Part shown: piece by piece, positions 34,530-44,652 of the stretch | Layout: each line of letters opens with the position of its first letter | Position numbering within the stretch: the first letter of the stretch is position 1 | Assembly: GCA_032622095.1 (NCBI GenBank) | Contig: CP136061.1 | Coordinates: forward strand, 90,559,845 to 90,623,844 | Length of the DNA stretch: 64,000 nt | Reading direction: 5' to 3' | Source: Siphonodentalium dalli | Taxonomy: Eukaryota > Mollusca > Scaphopoda > Gadilida > Siphonodentaliidae | Notes under the pieces: generated by a model | What the model saw: only the letters and a program-made list of their open reading frames with translations | What the model was told of the DNA's origin: nothing | The model's database searches: none | Position numbers and translations under genes: made by a program

Positions 34530-34795
34530 CTTGTGACCGATTTTAAAAGCTGACTATGATTGTGACCGATTTTAAAAGCTGACTACTCTTGTGACCGATT
34601 TTAAAAGCTGGCTATGATTGTGACCGATTTGTAAAGCTGGCTACGAATGTGACTGATTTGAAAAGCTGGCTACAATTGTGACCGATTTGAAAAGCTGGCT
34701 ATGAATTTGACCAATTTGAAAAGCTGGCTATGATTGTGGCCGAATTGAAAAGCTGGCTACAATTGTGACTGATCTGAAAAGCTGGCTATGAATGG
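34530..34795 (+). repeat. 29-bp minisatellite in a prickle intron
   Basis: TGTGACCGATTTTAAAAGCT + GGCTATGAT repeats about nine times; successive units at 34561 and 34590 give the period. GGTCAGAGG and TAGCTTTTC words just upstream (about 34410-34460) look like inverted relatives. Confidence 0.88.
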
Positions 34796-34846
34796 GACCA
34801 TACGAAAGTGATCGATGGCTTGTGACAATGACCCCATCGGCGTAAC

Positions 34847-35057
34847 TACAGTAATGCTCTAATTAATCGACTTCTTATCCACAGCAGAATTATGGGTAAC
34901 TTTTCAGGATTTAGTCGGAAATATGGCTTGTTGCCATTCATCGGAAAGGCGAGAGCTATTCGATGAATGGCAACAAGCCATATTTCCGACTAAATCCCGA
35001 AAAGTTACCCATAATTATGCTGTGGTTAAGGAGTCGATTAATTAGAGCATTACTGTA
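34847..35057. repeat. Family A foldback, near-complete
   Basis: TACAGTAATGCTCTAATTAA to TTAATTAGAGCATTACTGTA. It ends 68 bp before the acceptor of the last prickle exon. Confidence 0.92.
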
Positions 35058-35125
35058 TGTGGTACATGTAATATCCTGTTGCAGAGAATTAAATTCTATA
35101 TTATTTCATTTTATTGTGCTTTTAG

Positions 35126-36535
35126 ATAATCTTTGCTGATGAGTGTACTGAAGCTGAGGGTATGAGCTGGCATATGAAGCATTTTGTGTGTTTCGACTGT
35201 GATCACCAGCTCGGTGGCCAGCGCTACATCATGAGGGATATGAAACCATTCTGTTGTGGATGCTTCGAAAGACAATTTGCGGAATACTGTGACACATGTG
35301 GTGAACGAATTCGGGTAGATCAAGGACAAATGACCCACGAAGGTCAACACTGGCATGCCGTGGATCACTGCTTCAAATGCCACACGTGTCAAAAATCGTT
35401 ACTTGGACAGCCATTTCTGCCGAAACGTGGTGTTATTTATTGTTCAGCTGCATGCAGTCGTGCAGGAAATATTCAGACTCAAACTCCCCGGCGACCTGAG
35501 GACTACGTTCAGGATATTAACTCGTCATTCGTTCGGATGAGTTCGCCCGTTAGTCACGTGTTACAGGAGAACCAACAATCTGTGAATCAGATTCATGAGG
35601 TGCTTCGACAACATTATACAATCTCCGGATCGGGTGATACGAGCTGTCAGTCATCGGACCGTGACCAAGGTTACGCAACCTCTAGTAACAGTGAAATGTA
35701 CGCGACGGGAATGTATGAGTCATCTCAACCTGAATTAATGCAGACTTCATTATCGGGAGGGTCATTTAACATGAATGGATTAATAGACCATTTACCAGTT
35801 CAGGAGGCAAAAACGCGGAACCGACTTTCTCAATTTTCGATGCCGGATTTAACAAAAGACACACCAGAAACACCTCAAAGTGATCAGGTGACCGTGATTA
35901 GTTCATGTAATAGGAGCTTAACTGGTTCGGAGACAAACTTAGCACTGCAAAAAGTGCCGTCAAAAGGAGAACTTCTGGATATACCATCCAATCAGTTACA
36001 ATCTCAAGTACGGAGGGCTAGTCTGGGGGAGGAGTTTTATCGTCAGCACGGATTCGTGCCAACGCGATCAAATCCAGAGTTAAACGTTAACGATTCTCCA
36101 ACTCCTAGAGATTGCAGTGATATACCTCTTCCTGACGAAAGTAAAATGAACCCAATATCGCGACCGCAGACCACTAAAGTGCAACAACATGTTCAGTTCT
36201 CAAAATATCCGAGAAGTCGTAGTTTTGAAGGACAGCCGACTCAGTCGCATCATAGAACATCTCGATATATGTCGACGTCTGCGATGATGGATCAACGTGA
36301 TATCGCGGAGTGTGACGATCAGTATGACGAAGAACATGACGATTACTGTAGCACGTGTTCTAGTTCTAGTGACTCGGAGGATTATTATCCGGAGTACAAT
36401 TACCCACGTTCCTCAGGAACGAGGATTCGATATACCGATGAAGTTGGATTTGCAGCCAACAGGACTCAATCTCTGAATGGAGGGTCACATCTGAGACACA
36501 AACACCGAAAAAACAAACAGTGTGTTATTTCATAA
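35126..36535 (+). CDS. prickle: prickle, last exon: LIM2-LIM3, disordered tail, CaaX box
   Basis: This 1410-bp exon gives 469 codons and TAA at 36533. Residues 1-45 or so finish LIM2 ([38 protein letters not shown]). LIM3 follows: [44 protein letters not shown]. The remaining 350 or so residues are low-complexity and Ser-rich, with an acidic stretch around [19 protein letters not shown] that resembles the conserved region of Prickle tails. The protein ends NKQCVIS; CVIS is a CaaX box with a C-terminal Ser, favouring farnesylation, as known for Prickle proteins and needed for membrane targeting. The absence of introns across LIM2-LIM3 and the whole tail is notable. With the other exons, 682 residues are visible. 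Confidence 0.97.
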   Translation: MIFADECTEAEGMSWHMKHFVCFDCDHQLGGQRYIMRDMKPFCCGCFERQFAEYCDTCGERIRVDQGQMTHEGQHWHAVDHCFKCHTCQKSLLGQPFLPKRGVIYCSAACSRAGNIQTQTPRRPEDYVQDINSSFVRMSSPVSHVLQENQQSVNQIHEVLRQHYTISGSGDTSCQSSDRDQGYATSSNSEMYATGMYESSQPELMQTSLSGGSFNMNGLIDHLPVQEAKTRNRLSQFSMPDLTKDTPETPQSDQVTVISSCNRSLTGSETNLALQKVPSKGELLDIPSNQLQSQVRRASLGEEFYRQHGFVPTRSNPELNVNDSPTPRDCSDIPLPDESKMNPISRPQTTKVQQHVQFSKYPRSRSFEGQPTQSHHRTSRYMSTSAMMDQRDIAECDDQYDEEHDDYCSTCSSSSDSEDYYPEYNYPRSSGTRIRYTDEVGFAANRTQSLNGGSHLRHKHRKNKQCVIS

Positions 36536-37030
36536 GTGGCGTGTCACTGCTGATGTTTTTGTGATTTGCATAATTAGGGAGTTTGCTCCAAATCTCTGTT
36601 ACCTTTTAGCCTATAGCATGAAGCATGCATTACGGTGAGTATTTGATCCAGGTAAAATTTTGGCCTGTTATCATGGGGTTGGGCTTGTTGGAACGAAATT
36701 GGGTCTGTTAAATTGTCATAATAAGATTCTATTTTTGTCCAGCCTGTTATAATGGTCTTCATCATATCAGTAAGAACAGGCCTAAAAAATAGTGATGTTT
36801 CCGTTAACATAGAGCGGAAATTAATATTTACAATTTAAAAAAAAAACATACATAAGACCATATATGGAATATTCTTAAATAAATAACGATCACGAAATCA
36901 ACTGCCACGGTTGAACCTGCCCATATTCGAATCTTAAAACATCGACTTCTGGTGTAAATAATGCAGATCGGGGACTGATCAGCACAATTTTACTATGTTT
37001 GGAGATCAATAAACACATTTTTTTTCTCGG
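36536..37030 (+). other. prickle: Probable prickle 3' UTR and polyadenylation signal
   Basis: The stop is followed by about 470 bp of AT-rich sequence to an AATAAA at 37009-37014, with T-rich then GTGTTTATTGGT sequence just downstream, as expected of a cleavage site. A family C transposon starts at 37153. The exact cleavage point is inferred. Confidence 0.6.
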
Positions 37031-37152
37031 TTTTTGCGCTTACGTGTGTTTATTGGTAGGAGTGGAGGTCTGGATTATTGAAAACATCATTATTTTTTAT
37101 TACTCATAGATCATGGGTGTGTTGCCTTCCACGTGATTGTTAGATTTATCCA

Positions 37153-37406
37153 CAAGCCTTGAAATAGGGTGTCTGTCATTAGCAGAATGAGGTCCCCAGA
37201 GGGTGAATTTAGTGATGCTACCCCGCATAGCGGGCTAGCATCACCAAATTCACCCTCTGGGAACCTCATTCTGCTGAGGTGTAAGCAGAATGAGGTCCCC
37301 AGAGGGTGAATTTGGTGATTCTAGCCTGCTATGCGGGGTAGCATCACTAAATTCACCCTCTGGGGACCTCATTCTGCAAATGACAGACACCCTATTTCAA
37401 GGCTTG
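37153..37406. repeat. Family C foldback with a perfect 8-bp target duplication
   Basis: CAAGCCTTGAAATAGGGTGT to ACACCCTATTTCAAGGCTTG. TTTATCCA lies immediately on both sides (37145-37152 and 37407-37414). An 8-bp duplication is the hAT superfamily's hallmark. Confidence 0.95.
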
Positions 37407-37693
37407 TTTATCCAATGTCCTGATGCATATTGAAAACAAAAATTGTTAGAACAATTCTATGAGGTGCCATTTTTATTTCTCAAAATTATTAATGAGTGCC
37501 CAAACTCAAATCTGGCTCAACCAAATCCAAACCTGGATCAAGTGCTCAATCAAGTGGATCAATTGCAGTGTCAAGTTACTGTCAACCAATTTCATTTTAT
37601 ATGCAATAGTACTTCCTCAGTGAGATCATTGGATTTCAATCATTAAAGGTTGAGATTCACTTCATTAAGAAGCATGTTGTTGATTTTAAGACT

Positions 37694-37823
37694 TACAGTA
37701 ATGCCCTAAATAATCAACTCCTTAACCACAGCAGAATTAATGATAATTTTTCACGATTAATCCTGAAAAATTATCCATAATTCTGCTGTGGTTAAGGAGT
37801 CGATTATTTAGGGCATTACTGTA
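37694..37823. repeat. Family A foldback, short form
   Basis: TACAGTAATGCCCTAAATAA to TTATTTAGGGCATTACTGTA. The inner arms have been lost, leaving a hairpin around TTTTTCACGATTAATCCTGA. Confidence 0.92.
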
Positions 37824-38221
37824 TATTGATTCTTTTTATCATTGTCAGTACAGCTGGCGAGATCTTTTATCGTTTTCATGGTTTTATTATGCAAACATTC
37901 AGATACATGTTTTTACTCATTTTAACTCTCAATCAAATATCGAGAATCTGATTTTAAAATGTGTGTCCGCCTTTTTATTCTTACAAGTTAAATCAGTATC
38001 ACTATAGAAAATAAGCATAAATGTTTTTATTAAATTTGTTTGATTTTAAAATTTGAGAGAGTTTTGATATGTAGCTTGTGGTGTCTGCTTACAACATGTG
38101 TGTTCATGAGTAATGAATGGAAATCACTGGCAATTGGGGTATTGGATTTTGACCAGCATTGTAATTATACATTGTGTGTGAATCCCGAATGGAATTGTTG
38201 AAGGGATTCACAGAACTTTGT

Positions 38222-38630
38222 TTAACCCTTTCAGTGCCAGGGGCCGATCTCATCGGCCCTAATTTACGGTCTGTAAAATCGGCCCTAAATTTTTTTTTTT
38301 TTTTTGTTGTTTTTGGGTTGAATTTGTTTTGGGTATGCTTAAGCATGCTATAGCGAATTTAAAAACAAACTGGATAAAACCTTAGGGGCGTGTTATAACT
38401 CAAAACTATCACCAAGTATTCATAGTAATAATTTTGATGCCCATGAAAAACGTAAGATTCGCTGGCACTAAACCTACAAAATAAGTCTGTTAAAGAATAT
38501 AAGAAAAAATTATTAAAATTGTAAAAAATTGTAAAACATAATAACATGCATTCTCTTTTATATGCGAGACGACCTATGGTCGACTCATATATAAGAGAAT
38601 GCATTGGCACAGGGTATATGGGTTGATCAA
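38222..38630. repeat. TTAA element, AGTGCCA family, uninterrupted reference copy
   Basis: TTAACCCTTTCAGTGCCAGG, GGGCCGATCTCATCGGCCC, a T run, then GGGTATGCTTAAGCATGCTA across the site that is occupied at 18829. It continues to one decayed core hairpin and GGGTATATGGGTTGAT. The last 25 bp or so with the other TTAA end are lost. Confidence 0.85.
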
Positions 38631-39097
38631 AACAATTGTAAGTAACAAAATATTCAAATTCCAACACGGTCTCCCAATAACAACACGCAGCTAGCACGTG
38701 CTCGTGATCACCTTGAAGTGACACAGGTGGTTCATCGCTTTTTACGCAGCGGATGCTGGAGTTATTGCTTAGTAAACCTTGGAAACATTCATGTAAACAG
38801 TCTGGTGATTTGTACTGATTCTTACAGGCGATAATTGTGTGAATGTAGATGGTATGTGATTATTATAGAATGTACTAATATATAAGCAAGTTATATGTGC
38901 TACGGGTTTGTTTGTGAAATCATAGTATTCATATTCAAGCATATGTAAACTGTTTTGTCAAAAAAGATTTATAAAGCTTGCAAATATAATCACTCAGATT
39001 TAGACCAAATTTAGATTTGTTTGTCATTACATGGCTGTCAAAATAATCTTTTTTTCTTAGAAATAGTTATTCTAATTAGAAAAATCACCATGCCAGC

Positions 39098-39351
39098 CAA
39101 GCCTTGAAATAGTGTATCTGTCATTTGCAGAATGAGGTCCCCAGAGGGTGAATTTAGTGATGCTACCCCGCATAGCAGGCTAGCATAACCAAATTCACCC
39201 TCAGGGGACCTCATTCTGCTTACACCTCATCAGAATGAGGTTCCCAGAGGGTGAATTTGGTGATGCTACCCCGCTATGCAGGGTAGCATCACTAAATTCA
39301 CCCTCTGGGGACCTCATTCTGCACATGACAGACACACTATTTCAAGGCTTG
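39098..39351. repeat. Family C foldback with a perfect 8-bp target duplication
   Basis: CAAGCCTTGAAATAGTGTAT to ACACTATTTCAAGGCTTG. ATGCCAGC flanks both sides (39090-39097 and 39352-39359). Confidence 0.95.
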
Positions 39352-39443
39352 ATGCCAGCTACTGTTCAATCCTAAAGCATATTGAGGCATCCATGATTGG
39401 TTTGTGAGTTAATTTGATTGACATACACAATCCACAAACTGGT

Positions 39444-39837
39444 TTAACCCTTTCTATGTTAAATGGATTCTCTCAGTCAGTTAAAAAGTGTACATTGGAA
39501 TGGTCTATTATTCATTCGGTGTGATGTTAAGTTGATAAAAGATGACGACAGATAAATATAACTGCAGCAGGAACCCTATTTATTCAGGGAAATGTTTAGA
39601 TAATTTTATCTAAACATTTCCTATGGGAACTACTCATCAATGAGGATTTAGTATAGAAAGGAACTACTTATCAATGAGATTTAGTATAGAAAGGAACTAT
39701 ACTCATCAATGAGTATTTAGTATAGAAAGGAACTACTTGTCAATAAGTAATTAGTATAGAAAGGAACTACTCATCAATGAGTATTTAGTATAGAAGGGAA
39801 TTACTCATCAATGAGTATTTAGTATAAAAAGGGTTAA
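39444..39837 (+). repeat. Family F TTAA element with internal 34-bp tandem repeat
   Basis: TTAACCCTTTCTATGTTAAA on the left, AAAAAGGGTTAA on the right. A foldback AAATGTTTAGATAA/TTATCTAAACATTT lies at 39591-39622. After it the unit GGAACTACTCATCAATGAGT + ATTTAGTATAGAAA repeats about six times and runs into the right end. The last unit supplies the terminus, so the element's own end has been amplified. Confidence 0.88.
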
Positions 39838-39879
39838 TATAATATAAGTGAATGATCTTTTTAGTGTATATCCTGTATT

Positions 39880-39962
39880 TATATCCGACACCATCGTTCC
39901 TGTATTTATATCCGACACCATCGTTCGTGTATTTATATCCGACACCATCGTTCCTACATTCT
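39880..39962 (+). repeat. 27-bp tandem repeat, three units
   Basis: GTATTTATATCCGACACCAT + CGTTCCT repeats three times. The overlapping short frames on both strands are its translation. Confidence 0.9.
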
Positions 39963-40357
39963 CGATGCTTGTGAATCGTTGGTTTAAAACAAAAATCCAA
40001 ATTATGATTATAAACATTAAATTCATCAATCAATTAACCAGTCAATCAATATAATTATGTCTTCCATTGTAATTACCAGTAAATGTAATATCTCCCTGAT
40101 GTGTCACCATCATCTGTACACCATTTATATGCTTCATTTCATAATATACCTTACTCATACAAATTCACGCAGTACTAGTTTTTGCTTAGTTTTGAATTCG
40201 CCGACTTCGAATTAAAAACTGATAAAAATATTTTGATAAAGTCTTCTATCTGAATGTAGTGTGTTTCTTAATCATCTGTCGGTAGATTTAAAGATATTTC
40301 GATGTAATTGCAAATCTCGCAGAAGATAAACTTTTGATTTGTGGTTGCGAATATGGG

Positions 40358-40531
40358 TACAGTAATGCCCTGAATAATCGACTCCTTAACCACAGAAGAA
40401 TTATGGGTAATTTTTCAGGATTTAGTTGGAAATATGGCTAATGGCAACAAGCCATATTACTAACTAAATCATGAAAAATTACCCATAATTCTGCTGTGGT
40501 TAAGGAGTCGATTATTTAGGGCATTACTGTA
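40358..40531. repeat. Family A foldback, inner deletion
   Basis: TACAGTAATGCCCTGAATAA to TTATTTAGGGCATTACTGTA. Arms meet at TATGGCTAATGGCAACAAGC. Confidence 0.92.
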
Positions 40532-40881
40532 ACTTGTCGTGTTTCTCACTGCATACTAATGTATTATTCCTGTGATGTTTTAGCTGACGCATGCACTAAA
40601 TCATAATGTAACAATTACCAACTCTCATCTCCCATCATGTTCACATTGGCAATCAAATGAATTTGAGCTTCCATATTAAAATTTCATTTAGTTTATAATG
40701 CACATTTTGAGACATTCACAAAGGATCAGAGTCTTGAATATTTTACAATGAGAAATAGAACAGAGAGAGAACACCATAAAATAAGAAGGTTTGGTTGTTT
40801 ATATGTATGTCACACAATACTGAAATTCTGTTGATTCTAGAACCATTTCTGAAGAGTCCAGTCTGATTGAAATGCAGAGTA

Positions 40882-41190
40882 TTTAAAGATGCATAATCAG
40901 CATTAACTAAATTACTATTTCTTTGGCTCGGGGTTAAAAATATTTGATTTGAGTTGAGGAACCCACCCATCAAAGCTCAGAGTGATCAGATATCGATTTT
41001 TGCAATTTGTTATTTCCCGAGATATGTATTTTTAGGCAGCCTGGAAAATATTCTCGGATCAAGTGGCTTGGGTGTGAGATATTTCATAATCTGGCCAAAT
41101 TTCGTTGAACAAAATGTTGATAAATAACATGTTTTGAGCAATTTTATACTATAGTTGACTGGATTGCATTATTTTTGGGCAATTTATCGA
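40882..41190 (+). repeat. Family D element, partial
   Basis: AAGATGCATAATCAGCATTA, then CTATTTCTTTGGCTCGGGG, AGTGATCAGATATCGA and TTTCGTTGAACAAAATGTTG. It fades after GGGCAATTTATCGATTC. It serves as the empty site for 5938-6187. Confidence 0.8.
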
Positions 41191-41991
41191 TTCACATAGT
41201 TAATTTCACATGGTATTTACAAACTTAGAGATTAAAGACAATTAATTAAACACTAAAAAGCAACTATGAAGGATCCAGAATTAACTAAAATAAGTACCCA
41301 GCAAGTCATCACCGTATTCGTATTCACGAAAATGAAACCGAAAGCAGATTTTTAATGCGAAATGTGCGTGGTGACGTCATACTGTGGGGATTGCCAAGGA
41401 AAGCTATTTATAGCAGTGGTAATGGGATATATTTGCTAGTTATTTCAGACTCGGGAGCTTGTATCTTCTTCGATAGTCTATATTAGATTCAGACTGAAGA
41501 GTCATGATTCAATACTAACTGCTTACATGTATATTGCAATGTTATCTCTGTGGTTTAAAATATTTCAACACTCTGACCCATTGATTATGCATCAATAGGA
41601 TTTAAATCATGCCTCATGAGTCATTATGTTTCACACCTCATGTTAAATCACAGATACTCAATGTTATGCATAAGTTTGTAGATAAGTCAGTGTTATGTAC
41701 ATGGTAGTTAATTTAAGTTGTAAGATATTGCATTCGTTGCCATGGTAATTAAGTTGTATGATACTGCATATGTTGCTTGTTCACTGTATATTCTATAAAT
41801 AGCTGTAATATCGACATTACTACTGCTCAAGAGGTCAAAGGGCAGATGTTTTATTCAGAATAATTTCGATAGACCATTTTCAAATTGTTTACGGAATGTT
41901 TACTCTCCAAAATCACACTAGAATCTCACAAAGTATCATTTGAACCAGTTTTCTAATTGTCTGGTATTCACTATGGATGAAGGGAAGTAAC

Positions 41992-42335
41992 GCTGAAGGG
42001 GTAACTCTCACCAAAAAAAGTGCTGAATGGTACACATGTTTTTCAAAATGTGTTGAAGGGTACACATGTTTTGAAATGTCGGTCTAAAGGACGTTCACTT
42101 TTCGTATCTGCCATGATTCCTGTTAGAGGATAATTGTTTACGTTCCAATGAATATTAAAATGTACTGAAAACAAACTGCTAGACTTTCATAAAAACAATT
42201 TAAGTAACGATGTTCGTGCCGATCACAAATCCTGTGTACCCTTCAGCACATTTTCAAACCCTGTGTACCCTTCAGCACATTTTCAAACCCTGTGTACCCT
42301 TCAGCACTTATTTTGGTGAGAGTGACCCCTTCAGC
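41992..42335. repeat. TIR element with 9-bp target duplication and 30-bp internal repeats
   Basis: GCTGAAGGGGTAACTCTCAC and its mirror GTGAGAGTGACCCCTTCAGC are the ends. GGAAGTAAC flanks both sides (41983-41991, 42336-42344). Next to each end lie subterminal tandem units: GGGTACACATGTTTT-type on the left and ACCCTGTGTACCCTTCAGCA (about 30 bp, three times) on the right. A 9-bp duplication fits Mutator-like elements best; Merlin or an 8-bp hAT reading is less likely. Confidence 0.88.
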
Positions 42336-42769
42336 GGAAGTAACTACTTGTATGCGTATTCGTAGTACTCTAATTCAAGGATGAGTATTATTATGTCAGT
42401 ACAGTGGGCGACAACACCCGGTCACCAGAAACTTAGGGTGAATTAGGATTTAGCAAATTTTGTTTCACCAGATTAAATTTTTTAAAATTATGAAGTATCA
42501 ACAATCGTTTCTTCAATTATAATAGTGATCATTTATTTAGAATAAAGTTTGTTTCCCATATTTCATGACAATCTGGTCGCATTTGAATTTTCAATTTATT
42601 TAATGCAATTCTGAATATTTCTATGTAACCTTTGACCTCTTCACATTACTTCCTGTGCCTTGTCAGTCATTGATTTTGTTAATTATTTCGTTGCCTGATT
42701 ATTTTGTAAGATCACCATCTATTAAATTAAAGTATCAGTCTTTATTATCTACTTCTGTTTTCTCTCCTC

Positions 42770-44047
42770 TAAAGGGATACTGTAAACCAAGTCCGACCAT
42801 TTATGGGACCATCTCCTACAGTAATGCCCTAAATAATCGACTCCTTAATCACAGCAGAATTATGGGTAATTTTTCAGGATTTAGTCGGAAATATGGCTTG
42901 TTGTCATTCATCGGAAAGCTCTCAGTAATTCTGCTGTGGTTAAGGAGTCGATTATTTAGGGCATTACTGTATTATACTCAACAGCATATATGCAACAAAT
43001 GAATGAATTTGAGCCATGGATGAGTGCAAAATACACTCATTTACTTAATGAACGATGTAAAACAACATAATAATTATAATGAAAATGAGTTTATGGCTCC
43101 AGTCAATAACTCATTTTCATTATAACTAGAATGCACTCAGAGAGATGCCAACGTGCACAAAAATGTAATAAAAAATAATTGAAAAAATAATTTCACTGTA
43201 TTTTACTTAATTTATTTAATTTAATTTAATTTAATGTTTGCAAAAAAAAGACAATTACAATCTTCAATAATTTTATTTAGGGGATAACAGTGTGGTGTTT
43301 TGTGATTTCGGAAAGGTACATGGCGAATATACTGTGGAAAATTTAGTTAATGGACGACGAAATGTGCGGCCATAGAAAACACTCAGCCAATTCACGACTT
43401 TTTATTTTAAATTTAATGCGCTAGATAAAATATAGTCCCCCAATTACCATCGCTCTTATCGTTAAAAATACTGATAAACATGAAAAATTGCCACCTCAAA
43501 TAGAAATAAATATGCACAATAATTAGTTTCTGCTTGTACCTGATGTCTTTTTCAGATGTTTACCACTTACAAATTGCGGTTTTGATTTTACCGCGATCTT
43601 GAAGTTGAATTGAAAGTCAAATGACATTGGTGGGGTATAACGTTGTGGTGTTTTGTATTTTCTGAAAGTACATGTATACAGGGCGAATGTACTGACTGTC
43701 AATTTTCGACAAAAGCCACATCGCTGGTTTGTTTATATAGCAACGAGCTAGTAACGGAAGTCAGTGCCAAGGGCGTCAACTCTATAATCTACTCCGTAAC
43801 GTCGCCGGCATGTACTGCGTAAGGGTTGACGTCATGAAGTGAAATCGGTAGGGTGACACCAACGTACGTACCTACGAATCTGACTGATCGCCATACTGTT
43901 GCGCGAGCGCACGTAATTACCATGTTGTTTGCATCGTTCATAGACCACATGAGTGTAGTTTTCACTCATCCATGGTTCTTTTTGCATATATTATGTTGAG
44001 TATAATAGGAGATGGTCCCATAAATGGCCAGATTTAGTACCCCTTTA
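42770..44047. repeat. TIR element of about 1.1 kb, interrupted by a family A foldback
   Basis: Left end TAAAGGGATACTGTAAACC, right end mirror GATTTAGTACCCCTTTA, with arms continuing through CCATTTATGGGACCATCTCC and CCATGGATGAGTG to about 43078 and 43917. The flanks allow a TA duplication. The interior has a small hairpin (ATTATAATGAAAATGAGTTT with its mirror, 43070-43127) and a direct duplication (TGTGGTGTTTTGTGATTTC at about 43289, TGTGGTGTTTTGTATTTTC at about 43646). No transposase is found. Confidence 0.85.
42817..42971. repeat. Family A foldback inserted in a TIR arm
   Basis: TACAGTAATGCCCTAAATAA to TTATTTAGGGCATTACTGTA. The opposite arm of the host reads CTCCTATTATACTCAACA uninterrupted, while here CTCC-TA and TA-TTATACTCAACA flank the element, so TA was duplicated. 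Confidence 0.95.
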
Positions 44048-44204
44048 ATGACTATCGTATGACTGCTCCAAATAGACGCCTCTGGATAGTACAGTGCATG
44101 GTACACTGAGCAACCTAACCTGTCTCCGATGGAGAAGCTTGTTTAAATCCCAATAAGCACGGATTTGTGATCCATGCAAATGGAAGGTAAACTAATCAAG
44201 TGAA

Positions 44205-44597
44205 ATAGTGTGTCTAGCATTTGCAGAATGAGGTCCCAGAGGGTCAATTAGTTATGCTATTCTGCACAGTGGGCTAGCATCACAAACTTCACCCTCTGGA
44301 AACCTCAGTTGGCTTAGGCCTCAGCTGCTATGGGAGACCTACATGTAGGATCAGATTGAAGTTGGTATGCTCACACATTAGTCACCTCGATTATGCTATT
44401 TATCTTCTGCAAATTAGCTGATATATATAAACTGAACAGAAGAGAAAAGGTATCTAAAAAACATAAGACTGTAGATACATTCCAGAAGATGAGGCCGAAG
44501 CAGAATTAGGTCCCCATATACTGTGCTTCATAGCGTCACTAAATGCACCCTCTGGGGATCACATTCTGCAAATGTCATACATTATATCCAGGCTTGA
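44205..44597. repeat. Decayed family C element
   Basis: GAAATAGTGTGTCTAGCATT, GAATGAGGTCCCAGAGGGT, GCTAGCATCACAAACTTCAC; far end CTGCAAATGTCATACATTAT and CCAGGCTTG. The middle is expanded with unrelated sequence. The large minisatellite starts about 55 bp later. Confidence 0.7.
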
Positions 44598-44652
44598 AAC
44601 TGAATAATCTATGTCATCTATCTGAACAAGTTTTTGTCTCTTTTAAAAACCA

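Larger units (their letters stand above)
33953..35125 (+). other. prickle: prickle intron within LIM2
   Basis: Donor GTAACGTC to acceptor TTATTGTGCTTTTAG. It holds a family F-like inverted fragment at about 34040-34215 (GTTCAGATAATAAGTTCAAC with its mirror and a closing AAAGGGTTAA), a 29-bp tandem array and a family A foldback. Confidence 0.85.
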
